A DNA stretch of 64,000 bases, taken from the NCBI GenBank assembly GCA_015233365.1, contig JADFXU010000005.1:34310-98309 (forward strand). The letters are read 5' to 3'. The DNA comes from Nitrospirota bacterium (GTDB lineage Bacteria; Nitrospirota; Thermodesulfovibrionia; Thermodesulfovibrionales; Dissulfurispiraceae). This document shows, piece after piece, positions 1-9,064 of this stretch (its first letter is position 1; every line of letters starts with the position of its first letter). The translations under genes and the position numbers were made by a program. Under the pieces are notes generated by a model. The model was not told where the DNA came from. It worked only from the letters and a program-made list of their open reading frames with translations, and did not search any database.

Positions 1-376
1 GTGCTGCCGCTTTCCCCCTTGCATTGGGCAGGCAGGAGAAAGGCTGCGCATATCATCATGGCTGCGAAAGTCATCAGTGCTCTTTTGTAAAAATGATGCA
101 TAGGTCCCAATTGTTCCATTATTGTTCTCCTTGTAATGATAATCGTATTTTTTCTCCGGCCTGCCGGCATGACCGTTTCATACGTCTTTCAAGAGGGCAT
201 GAATCTATTATAAGAATGCATTGTTACAAAATGATGACACCGGGAGGAACCCGCCCCCCCTCCAGGTTTAAAGCGTGATATAATAGTGCAGCTTCCGGCT
301 TTGCAATGATATAACCTTTCTGATAAGATTATTTCAATACTTGGCAAAAGAGGACGGACTCTCCGGCTGGTGCGCG

Positions 377-1243
377 ATGCTGAATATTAAGAAAATTCTT
401 CTTCCGGTTGATTTCCCGAATCCCTCTCTGCGTGTGGTTCATCAGGCTGCTGCATTGGCCCACCATTTCCATTCTGAGATCGTGATGCTGCACGTCGTGA
501 CAGCGCTGAGCCAAACCGCCGGTGTGCCGGGAGACGGCCCCGGGCTTGCTGGTTGGGACATGCTCGCGGAGATTATTAGATGGGCCGGGAAGAACCTGGA
601 CCAGTCTCTCGGGCCGGAGCTTGCTGACCTTAACATTAAGCGCGTGTTGGCAAAAGGCCGCACGGCCTGGGCAATTGTGCAGACGGCTCAGGAGGAAAAA
701 GCGGACCTGATCATGATGCCGTCCCATGGCCACACGTTCTCCCAGTTTCTTCTGGGCTCTGTGACAGAGAAAGTGCTACGCGGGACCGAGTGCCCGGTTT
801 GGACAGACGCCCACGTGGAAGAATCGCCGGTGCAGGAGTTTGCGATCCGCAATGTCCTGTGCGCGGTTGATTTCACCCCCCATAATCAAAAAACTGTGTC
901 GTGGGCCGCGCAAATAGCCGCTCAATTTGATGCCCGTCTCACGCTCGCTCACGTCACTCCCGGGGTGGAGTTGTGGGGGCCGGGTGGCAACTACGTCAAT
1001 CCGAAGTTTAAAGAGGTGCTTGTCGGCGACGCTTCCAGGCATATCGCAGAGCTTCAGCAAAACATAGGCATCAAGACAGACGTTTTTATCGGTAGTGGTG
1101 ACGTGCCCATGGTGCTGAGCCAGGCTGCGAAGCAGACGGAGGCCGACTTGCTGGTTACCGGGTGCCGCCCTTATGGCCTTCACCTGCGGACACACGGCTA
1201 CGCAATCATTTGCGCGGTGCCGATTCCGGTTTTGAGCATGTGA
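377..1243 (+). CDS. Universal stress protein family, two Usp-like halves
   Basis: ORF 341..1243; MLNIKKILLPVDFPNPS start at 377, second half NVLCAVDFTPHNQKTVSWA; MMPSHGH motif. Confidence 0.8.
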   Translation: MLNIKKILLPVDFPNPSLRVVHQAAALAHHFHSEIVMLHVVTALSQTAGVPGDGPGLAGWDMLAEIIRWAGKNLDQSLGPELADLNIKRVLAKGRTAWAIVQTAQEEKADLIMMPSHGHTFSQFLLGSVTEKVLRGTECPVWTDAHVEESPVQEFAIRNVLCAVDFTPHNQKTVSWAAQIAAQFDARLTLAHVTPGVELWGPGGNYVNPKFKEVLVGDASRHIAELQQNIGIKTDVFIGSGDVPMVLSQAAKQTEADLLVTGCRPYGLHLRTHGYAIICAVPIPVLSM

Positions 1244-1297
1244 AGGCCCTGACTCGTTGCTTGCATGGCATCCTTGCTCTTTCAGAAAGCTCCGAAC

Positions 1298-2095
1298 TCA
1301 GGACCTGAGGGCGTAGCCGCTCCCCCACTCCTTCAACTTTCCACTTATAAATTCGATGATGCGCTGATGTTCTCCTGCGCCGTTTCCCTTGACGCTGAGC
1401 GGCTCTCCGAAAGCGAAATGCACCTTTTTGGAAGGGTCAATCCTGCCGAAGTCTTTGAGATGTTTTCCATTTCCCCATGCATCGGTTTTAAGTGCTATGG
1501 GAATGACAGGGACACCGGCTTTTTTTGCAAGCTTGATTCCTATAGTGTTGAACGCTGCCGGATCAAAAACAGGCGTCCTTGTAGTCTGCGGAAAAATGAT
1601 AACAGACCTTCCGGTTTTAAGTCTCTCTGTACCGCCGTCCAGAACGGCCTTTAGATCTTCCCGGGGGTTTACGCGGCCGACAACAACAGGGTCTCTTGAA
1701 CGCATGACGTACCTGAAAACAGGGTAATCGATCAGGCTTTTCTTTACAACGAAGGTAACATCCTTGAGCGGCTCGATTATGCCGGGCAGGACGAATGTTT
1801 CAAGGGTGCTCATATGGTTCCCTATGAATACACATGGCACGTGAAGATCGATGAAATGGTCGACCCCTGTCACTTCTATTGTGACTCCGACATGTTCCAG
1901 GGCTTTCATGATATCCTGGCTGCTCTCCGCCCATCCGCTGTCCCCATAATGACCCCGCTTTGCCCGCGAACTCGAAATCAATACTATTGCCGCCATCCGC
2001 CTGTAAAAACTGAACGAAGGTGTCAGCCTTGCAAATGAAGAAGCTGCAGACGGGTCGGTTTTATATGTCCCGTTATGAAAGGGGAGAATTTCCAT
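1298..2095 (-). CDS. PlsC-like 1-acyl-glycerol-3-phosphate acyltransferase
   Basis: NHMSTLE (HX4E) and FPQTTRT blocks in PlsC context, VPVIPIALKTD. Confidence 0.75.
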   Translation of the reverse strand: MEILPFHNGTYKTDPSAASSFARLTPSFSFYRRMAAIVLISSSRAKRGHYGDSGWAESSQDIMKALEHVGVTIEVTGVDHFIDLHVPCVFIGNHMSTLETFVLPGIIEPLKDVTFVVKKSLIDYPVFRYVMRSRDPVVVGRVNPREDLKAVLDGGTERLKTGRSVIIFPQTTRTPVFDPAAFNTIGIKLAKKAGVPVIPIALKTDAWGNGKHLKDFGRIDPSKKVHFAFGEPLSVKGNGAGEHQRIIEFISGKLKEWGSGYALRS

Positions 2096-2211
2096 ATATC
2101 AACCACTTTAAAAATTCCCCGGGTCTCTTGTCAATAAACCTATACAACTGCTTTCAAAATGTTCAGTGATTGTGATAAATTACCATGTTGCAATTTGTTA
2201 CGTGGAGAAAT

Positions 2212-3507
2212 ATGGGTCTGAAGAAGTCCAGGTTATTGTTTGAGAAGGCGCTGCGTTTGATGCCGGGCGGGGTAAACAGTCCTGTCAGGGCATTCAAGGC
2301 AGTCGGCGGCTGTCCTCTTTTTATCAGCAAAGCGAAAGGGTCCAGAATTTACGATGCTGATGGGAATGAATATATAGATTACGTCCTCTCATGGGGACCG
2401 CTGATTTTGGGCCATGCACATCGCGCAGTTGTGAGGGCGCTCAAAGCTGCTGTGGAAAAAGGAACGAGTTTTGGAGCTCCGACCGCACTTGAAGTGGAAC
2501 TTGCGCAGATGGTGGTCAGGACATATCCTTCGATGGAGAAGGTGCGCATGGTCAATTCGGGGACCGAGGCGACTATGAGCGCCATAAGGGTTGCGAGGGG
2601 ATTTACCAAGAGGGACAAGGTTGTCAAGTTTGAAGGATGCTACCATGGTCATGCCGATGGCCTGCTTGTCAAGGCCGGTTCAGGGGCCGCAACCTTCGGT
2701 ATTCCGGACAGCCCGGGGGTCCCGGCATCGTATGCCCAAAAAACACTCACGCTGCCTTTCAACGATAGCGCTGCCTTTAAAAGTCTTATTGAAAAAGAGT
2801 GGAAGGATATTGCCTGCGTCATCGTTGAACCGGTAGTGGGGAACATAGGATGTGTACTGCCGAAGCCGGGCTTTCTTGAGAAGTTAAGGTCAGAGACAAA
2901 AAAATACGGGATTGTTCTTATCTTTGATGAGGTGATGACCGGTTTCAGAGTGGCCTTTGGCGGTGCGCAGGCCCATTACGGAATCAAGCCTGACATGACC
3001 TGTCTCGGCAAGGTCATCGGTGGAGGGCTGCCTGTAGGCGCTTACGGCGGAAAGAAAGAGATTATGTCGCTTGTTTCTCCGGAAGGACCGGTCTATCAGG
3101 CCGGGACACTCTCCGGCAACCCGCTGGCCATGACTGCCGGAATAGAGACGATGAAAGTCCTGGCGAAAAAGGACACGTATAAGAAGCTTGAAAAAACCAT
3201 GCAGCATCTTGAAGAAGGGCTGAAAGACGCGGCCAAGAAGGCCGCCGCCAAAACGAGGTTTTACAGGGCGGGCACTATGTTTTGCACGTATTTCACTGCT
3301 TTCGACGTTATTGATTATGCATCGGCCAAGACTTCGGATACTGTAACATTCTCTCAATTTTTTAAAGGCATGTTAAAGCGCGGAATCAACCTTGCTCCTT
3401 CACAGTTCGAGGCCGGATTCATTTCCCTCGCCCATAGCAGGACCGATATCGACAAGACAGTTGATGCAGCTTATGCAACGTTAAAGGCCATAATGCGTAA
3501 TGGGTGA
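2212..3507 (+). CDS. hemL: Glutamate-1-semialdehyde 2,1-aminomutase
   Basis: [62 protein letters not shown] can extend to 2185. Confidence 0.95.
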   Translation: MGLKKSRLLFEKALRLMPGGVNSPVRAFKAVGGCPLFISKAKGSRIYDADGNEYIDYVLSWGPLILGHAHRAVVRALKAAVEKGTSFGAPTALEVELAQMVVRTYPSMEKVRMVNSGTEATMSAIRVARGFTKRDKVVKFEGCYHGHADGLLVKAGSGAATFGIPDSPGVPASYAQKTLTLPFNDSAAFKSLIEKEWKDIACVIVEPVVGNIGCVLPKPGFLEKLRSETKKYGIVLIFDEVMTGFRVAFGGAQAHYGIKPDMTCLGKVIGGGLPVGAYGGKKEIMSLVSPEGPVYQAGTLSGNPLAMTAGIETMKVLAKKDTYKKLEKTMQHLEEGLKDAAKKAAAKTRFYRAGTMFCTYFTAFDVIDYASAKTSDTVTFSQFFKGMLKRGINLAPSQFEAGFISLAHSRTDIDKTVDAAYATLKAIMRNG

Positions 3508-3548
3508 GTATTATGGATATTTATTATATAATCTATCTTGGGAGGTAA

Positions 3549-4541
3549 GTGATGTTCAATCCAGCAAAATGGTTGGCCCGGACTACTGAAAACCTTTCTG
3601 CCCGGATCAAAATTATAATTTCAATTGTGGTTTTATTGGTCTTTGCGGGCATAGGCGCGGGATCGTACAAGATAAACGCTTATTTTGAACACAATCCCAA
3701 TGCCTGCCTGATGTGCCATGTGCACGACCAGGCGCAGAAGTCATGGACGACGAGCGTGCACCACGGCGTGACTTGCCATGAATGCCACCGGGCAACCAAG
3801 AAGGAGCAGGTCCTGCAGATCTACAAGTTTGCAGTGCTCGGGCAGAAAACTGTCTCTCCCAGGCATGGCGCAATAATCGTGGCGCGCAAGGTCTGCTCGG
3901 AGTGCCACTGGGAACGGAACAAGGACTATCCGAATGCGCCGTTGGTGAACCGTTCACAGTTTCACGCAAAACATACGTTTATTGAAAATATAGAATGCAC
4001 GAAATGCCACGGCTATAAGGTCCATCAATTTCTTCCCGAGGAACGTTTTTGTCTTAATTGCCATAAGGGCCTGGAGGTCCATGGAACGGGCATGGAAAAA
4101 TTCGCATGTCTTAACTGCCATACCGACCGGACCACGGACCTGAAACCTGCGAGGAAGAAATGTCTTTATTGCCATGGAAGCAGCCAGGACAGACAGGAAC
4201 TGATCGCAGCCGGCACCATCGATGTTAAATATTTTCAGCCCCCGCCGGAAGTCGTTAATAAGGCGCACAAGATCAGCGTGCCTCAGGATGCACCGATGCA
4301 GTTTTACTGCTATGAGTGCCACAAGCCGCACTCAAAGCTGAGGCCGGATATGAATGACTGCCTGAAATGCCATGCCAATGCCCCGAATGTGGGCAAGCAT
4401 GATTTGCATATCAAAACAATGAACATGAAATGCATGGACTGCCACAAACCCCACCAGTGGAGGGTAACTGCGGCCCAGGCAAAGAAAGATTGTGTAAAGT
4501 GCCACGAATACAGGGAACCCAAGACGTTTATCGGTTCCTGA
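3549..4541 (+). CDS. Membrane-anchored multiheme c-type cytochrome, NapC/NirT-like N-terminus
   Basis: 11 CXXCH motifs counted (CLMCH ... CVKCH); single N-terminal TM anchor. Confidence 0.9.
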   Translation: MMFNPAKWLARTTENLSARIKIIISIVVLLVFAGIGAGSYKINAYFEHNPNACLMCHVHDQAQKSWTTSVHHGVTCHECHRATKKEQVLQIYKFAVLGQKTVSPRHGAIIVARKVCSECHWERNKDYPNAPLVNRSQFHAKHTFIENIECTKCHGYKVHQFLPEERFCLNCHKGLEVHGTGMEKFACLNCHTDRTTDLKPARKKCLYCHGSSQDRQELIAAGTIDVKYFQPPPEVVNKAHKISVPQDAPMQFYCYECHKPHSKLRPDMNDCLKCHANAPNVGKHDLHIKTMNMKCMDCHKPHQWRVTAAQAKKDCVKCHEYREPKTFIGS

Positions 4542-4549
4542 AAAGGTAG

Positions 4550-4664
4550 GGGCACTCCGGGAATCGGATGATTTTTGGAGTGCCCGTAAACTGTTGGGAG
4601 GGGCAGACACCCCTCCCCATGAATAACCTTCTAGTTCTTTTAGGATATGCATCGTGCATATCCT
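4550..4664 (+). promoter_or_regulatory. Three consecutive hairpins in the intercistronic region between cytochrome genes
   Basis: gggcactcc/ggagtgccc (4550-4558/4577-4585), gggagggg/cccctccc (4596-4603/4610-4617), aggatatgca/tgcatatcct (4642-4651/4655-4664); SD aagga follows. Confidence 0.7.
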
Positions 4665-4677
4665 TAAGGAGTGGCGT

Positions 4678-5148
4678 ATGAGCAATCATGTTCTGAGGCC
4701 GCTGTTCGTAGTTGCAGTTCTCGTCTTCCTTGGTCTCCTTGCGCGACACTTTATCGTGCCAAAGGATTTCGGCATTGGCCGGACCGGGTATATGTATGGC
4801 TGGCACCGGAAGAGTAATGTGGAAGATTGGAAGGCGGTCAAGGTCAAATACCGGACTGCCGAATACTGCAAGGACTGCCACAGCGACAAAATCGATCTGA
4901 TTATGACATCCCCACACGCAATTATCAATTGTGAAAATTGCCATGGGCCCGCTGTTGACCATCCTGATGACCCTCCGAAATTGCCGATAGACAGGAGCAG
5001 GGAACTCTGTCTCAGATGTCATTTCCCTCTGCCGTATCCGACAAGCGGAAGAGGAAAAATCAGGGGAATTAATCCGGAACTGCACAATCCCGGTCAGGCA
5101 TGTTCCACATGCCACAATCCTCATAAACCGGAACTTAGCATACAATAG
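4678..5148 (+). CDS. Tetraheme c-type cytochrome
   Basis: CXXCH x4 (CKDCH, CENCH, CLRCH, CSTCH); N-terminal signal anchor; ORF listed from 4654. Confidence 0.85.
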   Translation: MSNHVLRPLFVVAVLVFLGLLARHFIVPKDFGIGRTGYMYGWHRKSNVEDWKAVKVKYRTAEYCKDCHSDKIDLIMTSPHAIINCENCHGPAVDHPDDPPKLPIDRSRELCLRCHFPLPYPTSGRGKIRGINPELHNPGQACSTCHNPHKPELSIQ

Positions 5149-5159
5149 GAGGGATTGCG

Positions 5160-5945
5160 ATGATAACGAGGAGGGATTTTTTAAAATATACTTTGAAAGG
5201 AGCGGCTGGACTTGCAGTGCCTGTTGCCGCCCTTGAAATAGCGGCCCCAGGCAAACTCTTTGCAGGCAAGTACGACCCCTCAGGGGTGCGCTGGGTGTTT
5301 CTGGTCGATACCTTGAAATGTGTAGGCTGCGGTCTGTGTGTAAAAGCGTGCAAACTTGAAAACGAAATCCCTTATGATGCGAATGTGACGAGAACATGGG
5401 TCGAGCGCTATGTCCTGACAAAAGACGGCAGGGTATCCGCCGACACTCCCAAAGGCGCGCGTGACGGTTTTCTAACGGAGAAAGTAGAGCTGGGTCAGGG
5501 GAAATACCGGGACATTAAGAAAGAAGAAATTGAGAAAGCCTTTTTTGTGCCGAAACTCTGCAACCAGTGCCAGAACCCGCCTTGTGTGCAGGTGTGTCCT
5601 GTTGGAGCTACCTATCAGACCCCTGACGGTGTTGTGCTCATCGACAGGAAGTGGTGTATCGGCTGCGGATACTGTATAATGGCATGTCCCTACGGCGTAA
5701 GGTTTTTCCATCCCGTATACCATGTTGCCGAAAAATGCAATTTCTGTTATCACCGGATAACAAAAGGAATGAACACAGCCTGTGTGGATGCCTGTCCGTT
5801 CGGCGCAAGAAAGATAGGCAATATGAAAGACCCTAACGACCCGGTGGCAAAAATCATCGCAAGTGAGAGGGTCGGGGTTCTGAAAGAAGAATACGGGACC
5901 AAACCGCAAGTCTATTATATAGGCCTGAGCAAGGAGGTGCGATAG
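5160..5945 (+). CDS. Tat-exported 4x[4Fe-4S] ferredoxin-like subunit (NrfC/HybA/PsrB type)
   Basis: RRDFLK twin-arginine motif; CVGCGLCVKAC, CNQCQNPPCVQVCP, CIGCGYCIMACP, CNFCYHR...ACVDACP clusters. Confidence 0.9.
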   Translation: MITRRDFLKYTLKGAAGLAVPVAALEIAAPGKLFAGKYDPSGVRWVFLVDTLKCVGCGLCVKACKLENEIPYDANVTRTWVERYVLTKDGRVSADTPKGARDGFLTEKVELGQGKYRDIKKEEIEKAFFVPKLCNQCQNPPCVQVCPVGATYQTPDGVVLIDRKWCIGCGYCIMACPYGVRFFHPVYHVAEKCNFCYHRITKGMNTACVDACPFGARKIGNMKDPNDPVAKIIASERVGVLKEEYGTKPQVYYIGLSKEVR

Positions 5946-7195
5946 TGATGGTACATGGCGAAGCGTGGACACTGAAAGAGCTGTTTGTCTATCCCAATGA
6001 ATATATTTACTGGAGCGTTCAAATCGTTATGTATCCTTTTATGACCGGGCTTGTTGCAGGGGCCTTTGTCCTGTCATCTCTGTATCATGTTTTCGGGATA
6101 AAACAACTGAAGGACATGGCGCGGTTCTCGCTTGTGTTTTCTTTTGCCCTTCTGCTTGTCGCACCGGTCCCGCTGCAATTGCACCTGCAGCAACCTTTAA
6201 GAGGCATCAACGTCTTTATGACCCCTCATTTCACCTCGGCGATTGCGGCTTTCGGAATAGTATTCTCCACTTATGCCGCCATAGTGGCATCAGAGTTGTG
6301 GTTTGTATACCGCAGATATTTTATAGAGACGGTCCTCTCCTTGCGGGGAAAGGCAGACAAGGGTTTTTTCGAAAAAATCAGGCAGGGTATCTTTTCTCTT
6401 TTGACGCTAGGCTCTTACGATGTCAGCGAAAAAGCCCTGAAGGCCGATGAAAAGGCTGTTAAAATCCTGGCCGGTGTTGGAATACCTGTGGCGTGTTTTC
6501 TCCACGGGTACGCGGGCTTTATCTTCGGGTCGGTCAAAGCGAATGCCCTCTGGATGACCCCTCTTATGCCGGTTATTTTCATTATGTCTGCAATCGTTTC
6601 CGGGATTGCCCTCTGCATGCTCACCTATATTGCCGTCATGGAAATAAGGAAATTCCTGGTTTCTTCCCGAAGACAGGCGTTGTCCCGCCCACAGGCGAGG
6701 GAGGAACTCAAGGGCGCTGAGATACAGGTGATAAGCATAACGGCAAAGTACCTTCTTCTTTTTCTCGTATTCGCCATATCGCTTGAACTGCTCGATCTTG
6801 TCTTCAGGGGATATACCGCAGTTAAATCATGGGATGTTTTGAGGAGCGTAATTTACGGCAGGGATTTCTTCGATATATTCATCCTGCAATATGGAGTGGG
6901 CAACCTTGTACCGCTCATGCTCTTCCTGGTCCCGGGCCTGACCATAAAACGGGCTGTGGTCGGCACCTTACTGGTCCTTTTCGGAGTTTTTATGATGCGG
7001 TGGAATGTAGTTATCGGCGGCCAGTCCTTCTCACTTACATTTGCAGGGTATATGCATTACCACTTGCCGATTGTCCCGCATAATCTGGAAACGTTCAAAG
7101 AGGGGCTCGGCGGAGCTTTGACAGTGGCAGCTATGCCGTTTTTTCTTTTCTGGATAATGAATAAAATATTCCCGGTCTTCGGTTATAATAAATGA
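5945..7195 (+). CDS. NrfD/PsrC-family polytopic quinone-interacting membrane subunit
   Basis: Polytopic hydrophobic protein directly after FeS subunit; FVYPNEYIYWSVQIVMYPFMTGLVAGAF. Confidence 0.85.
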   Translation: MMVHGEAWTLKELFVYPNEYIYWSVQIVMYPFMTGLVAGAFVLSSLYHVFGIKQLKDMARFSLVFSFALLLVAPVPLQLHLQQPLRGINVFMTPHFTSAIAAFGIVFSTYAAIVASELWFVYRRYFIETVLSLRGKADKGFFEKIRQGIFSLLTLGSYDVSEKALKADEKAVKILAGVGIPVACFLHGYAGFIFGSVKANALWMTPLMPVIFIMSAIVSGIALCMLTYIAVMEIRKFLVSSRRQALSRPQAREELKGAEIQVISITAKYLLLFLVFAISLELLDLVFRGYTAVKSWDVLRSVIYGRDFFDIFILQYGVGNLVPLMLFLVPGLTIKRAVVGTLLVLFGVFMMRWNVVIGGQSFSLTFAGYMHYHLPIVPHNLETFKEGLGGALTVAAMPFFLFWIMNKIFPVFGYNK

Positions 7196-7446
7196 CGGAA
7201 GAGAAACCCGAAAAATCGATTTTCGGCCAGCTCCTAGATGCCAGCAGCGTCGGCATACAGCTTGTCATCTCAACATTTGTCGGGCTGGCGATTGGGTACG
7301 GGCTTGACCGTCTCTTCGGTACGTCGCCCTGGCTGACATTTATTTTTCTTATTATCGGCATAATTTCGGGCTTCAGAGAGTTGTTCAGGGTTGCAAGAAA
7401 GGTAGACAAGGGGGACAATGCAGGGAATAACAAGCCGGGTTTATAA
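7192..7446 (+). CDS. AtpZ/AtpI-like small F0F1-associated membrane protein
   Basis: GIQLVISTFVGLAIGYGLDRLFGTSPWLTFIFLIIGIISGFRELFR, typical AtpZ. Confidence 0.75.
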   Translation: MTEEKPEKSIFGQLLDASSVGIQLVISTFVGLAIGYGLDRLFGTSPWLTFIFLIIGIISGFRELFRVARKVDKGDNAGNNKPGL

Positions 7447-7798
7447 ACAGGCACTGATTATCCTTGGACCGCTTTGCCTGGTTTCCCTGTTTTTTGCTGA
7501 ATGGCGTTTTCCCTTCAGCATGGCTGTGGGGGGATTGGTTGGAGTCGGCAACCTGGGCGGGCTTGCCTGGAGCGTGACAGCGCTGCTCTCTGCGGGAAAG
7601 GCGCAGGCAAAGATGATATTTTTAAGTATTTTCAAACTGCTTATCATTTTCTCCATTTTGATTATACTGGCTGCCCTGAAGCTTATCAACGTATGGGGAT
7701 TGCTTGGCGGTTTCACGGTTGTTGTCGTGCTTATTTTGAAGGAGGGCTTTATTGCTGCAAGGGAAGAGAGCCGGGAAAAAGCCGGAGAAGATAGTTAA
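7418..7798 (+). CDS. ATP synthase subunit I (AtpI) family protein
   Basis: Four hydrophobic segments, AVGGLVGVGNL, position next to AtpZ-like gene. Confidence 0.6.
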   Translation: MQGITSRVYKQALIILGPLCLVSLFFAEWRFPFSMAVGGLVGVGNLGGLAWSVTALLSAGKAQAKMIFLSIFKLLIIFSILIILAALKLINVWGLLGGFTVVVVLILKEGFIAAREESREKAGEDS

Positions 7799-7802
7799 TT
7801 AA

Positions 7803-7940
7803 ATGCGTTATTATCTGCTAATCGCCGCTGTGTTCGTTCTTCTCAGCGCCCTGAAACTGGCAAAATTTTTCGGTATGTTTGTTCTTTTGGCCCTGATCGT
7901 CATAGTAATTACTCTAAAAATACCCGGGCGCAAGGGATAA
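7803..7940 (+). CDS. 45-aa small membrane protein (not in ORF track)
   Basis: ATG at 7803: MRYYLLIAAVFVLLSALKLAKFFGMFVLLALIVIVITLKIPGRKG*; adjoins the AtpI-like gene. Confidence 0.45.
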   Translation: MRYYLLIAAVFVLLSALKLAKFFGMFVLLALIVIVITLKIPGRKG

Positions 7941-7950
7941 GTCTTGCTTC

Positions 7951-8514
7951 TCACCTGAATTGTCTCCGGTGCTCTCTCCTCCATTGTTCCGGGGTTTCCT
8001 TGAGCCCGCCTTTTTTCCAGATGCCGGCCCTCTCTGACCGCGCCTTTTCCACGGCGGCGGCGAGTCGGTCGGCATATTTCATGTTCGGCGGCGACGAAGA
8101 GAGCACTGCATATCCTGATTCAAGGAGTTTTTCATTGATCAGTTCGCCTTTTTTGTTCCATAGATAGGCTACAAGTCTTCCATCCCTGTCCCTCTGCTGC
8201 ACATCAAATTCGATGTTGACAACCCAGCAGTTTTCACTGACTATCTTTTTCAGGTGTTTCTTTGCCAGTCTCCCCCATTGCTCCTGTTTGAGTTCCGGCG
8301 CATCAATGCCTATGAGTCTGATGCGCTCTATTTTCAGGGGGATGCCGACGAAGCTTTTCGTGCGGATGCTGATGGTATTTCCATCGATGACCTGCGTCAC
8401 ATGAAAAGGGACGCCCGGAGTTGCAGCAAAAGAGGAAGAGCAGGACATCGCAAGAATAATTATGGACACAATTCTTGTATAATAATAAAACTTCATAATT
8501 GAATATTTTAACAT
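7951..8514 (-). CDS. Thermonuclease (SNase)-family exported protein
   Basis: Signal peptide; VIDGNTISI...RLIGIDAPE...DRDGRLVAYLW...LLESGYA. Confidence 0.9.
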   Translation of the reverse strand: MLKYSIMKFYYYTRIVSIIILAMSCSSSFAATPGVPFHVTQVIDGNTISIRTKSFVGIPLKIERIRLIGIDAPELKQEQWGRLAKKHLKKIVSENCWVVNIEFDVQQRDRDGRLVAYLWNKKGELINEKLLESGYAVLSSSPPNMKYADRLAAAVEKARSERAGIWKKGGLKETPEQWRREHRRQFR

Positions 8515-8549
8515 AAGCGATACGTTATAAAAGCGATTTTGGAGATTGT

Positions 8550-9056
8550 GTGAAAAATATTGTTCTGACCGGTTTTATGGGTACCGGAAAGACGGCTGTG
8601 GGAAAAATACTGGCTCGAAGACTGGGGCTTGTTCTGGTCGACGTAGATGCCGAAATTGAAAGAGAGCGGAAAACAACCATAACGGAAATTTTCAGGCAAT
8701 GCGGAGAGGCCGGCTTCAGGGACATTGAGTCTGCTGCAATAGAAAAGCTCTCCGCAATGAAAAACGCGGTGCTGTCAACCGGAGGTGGTGCTGTATTGAG
8801 AGCTGACAACATGGATGCTCTGAGAAAAAACGGGGTCATTATATGCCTGGCTGCATCTCCTGAGACAATTCTCAGAAGGACAGGCGCCTGCAAAAACAGG
8901 CCGCTACTTCAGGTCGATAATCCGCTTCAGAAGATAAAAGAGTTGTATGAATTCAGAAAACCTTATTATGAGAAAGCAGATATAATAATACACACCGATG
9001 ATATGTCGCCGGCCCAGGTAGCGGAGAAAATAATAAAGGCGATGAAAAACAGGTAG
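8550..9056 (+). CDS. aroK: Shikimate kinase
   Basis: GFMGTGKTAVGKILA Walker A; DVDAEIE; STGGGAVLR. Confidence 0.92.
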   Translation: MKNIVLTGFMGTGKTAVGKILARRLGLVLVDVDAEIERERKTTITEIFRQCGEAGFRDIESAAIEKLSAMKNAVLSTGGGAVLRADNMDALRKNGVIICLAASPETILRRTGACKNRPLLQVDNPLQKIKELYEFRKPYYEKADIIIHTDDMSPAQVAEKIIKAMKNR

Positions 9057-9064
9057 AGGTAGAG

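Noticed and set aside
24-278. 84-aa ORF at window start
   Set aside because: No recognisable domain or clear ribosome-binding site; likely spurious.
4528-5421. 297-aa minus-strand ORF opposite the cytochrome genes
   Set aside because: Overlaps confidently identified tetraheme cytochrome and FeS subunit; no recognisable domain.
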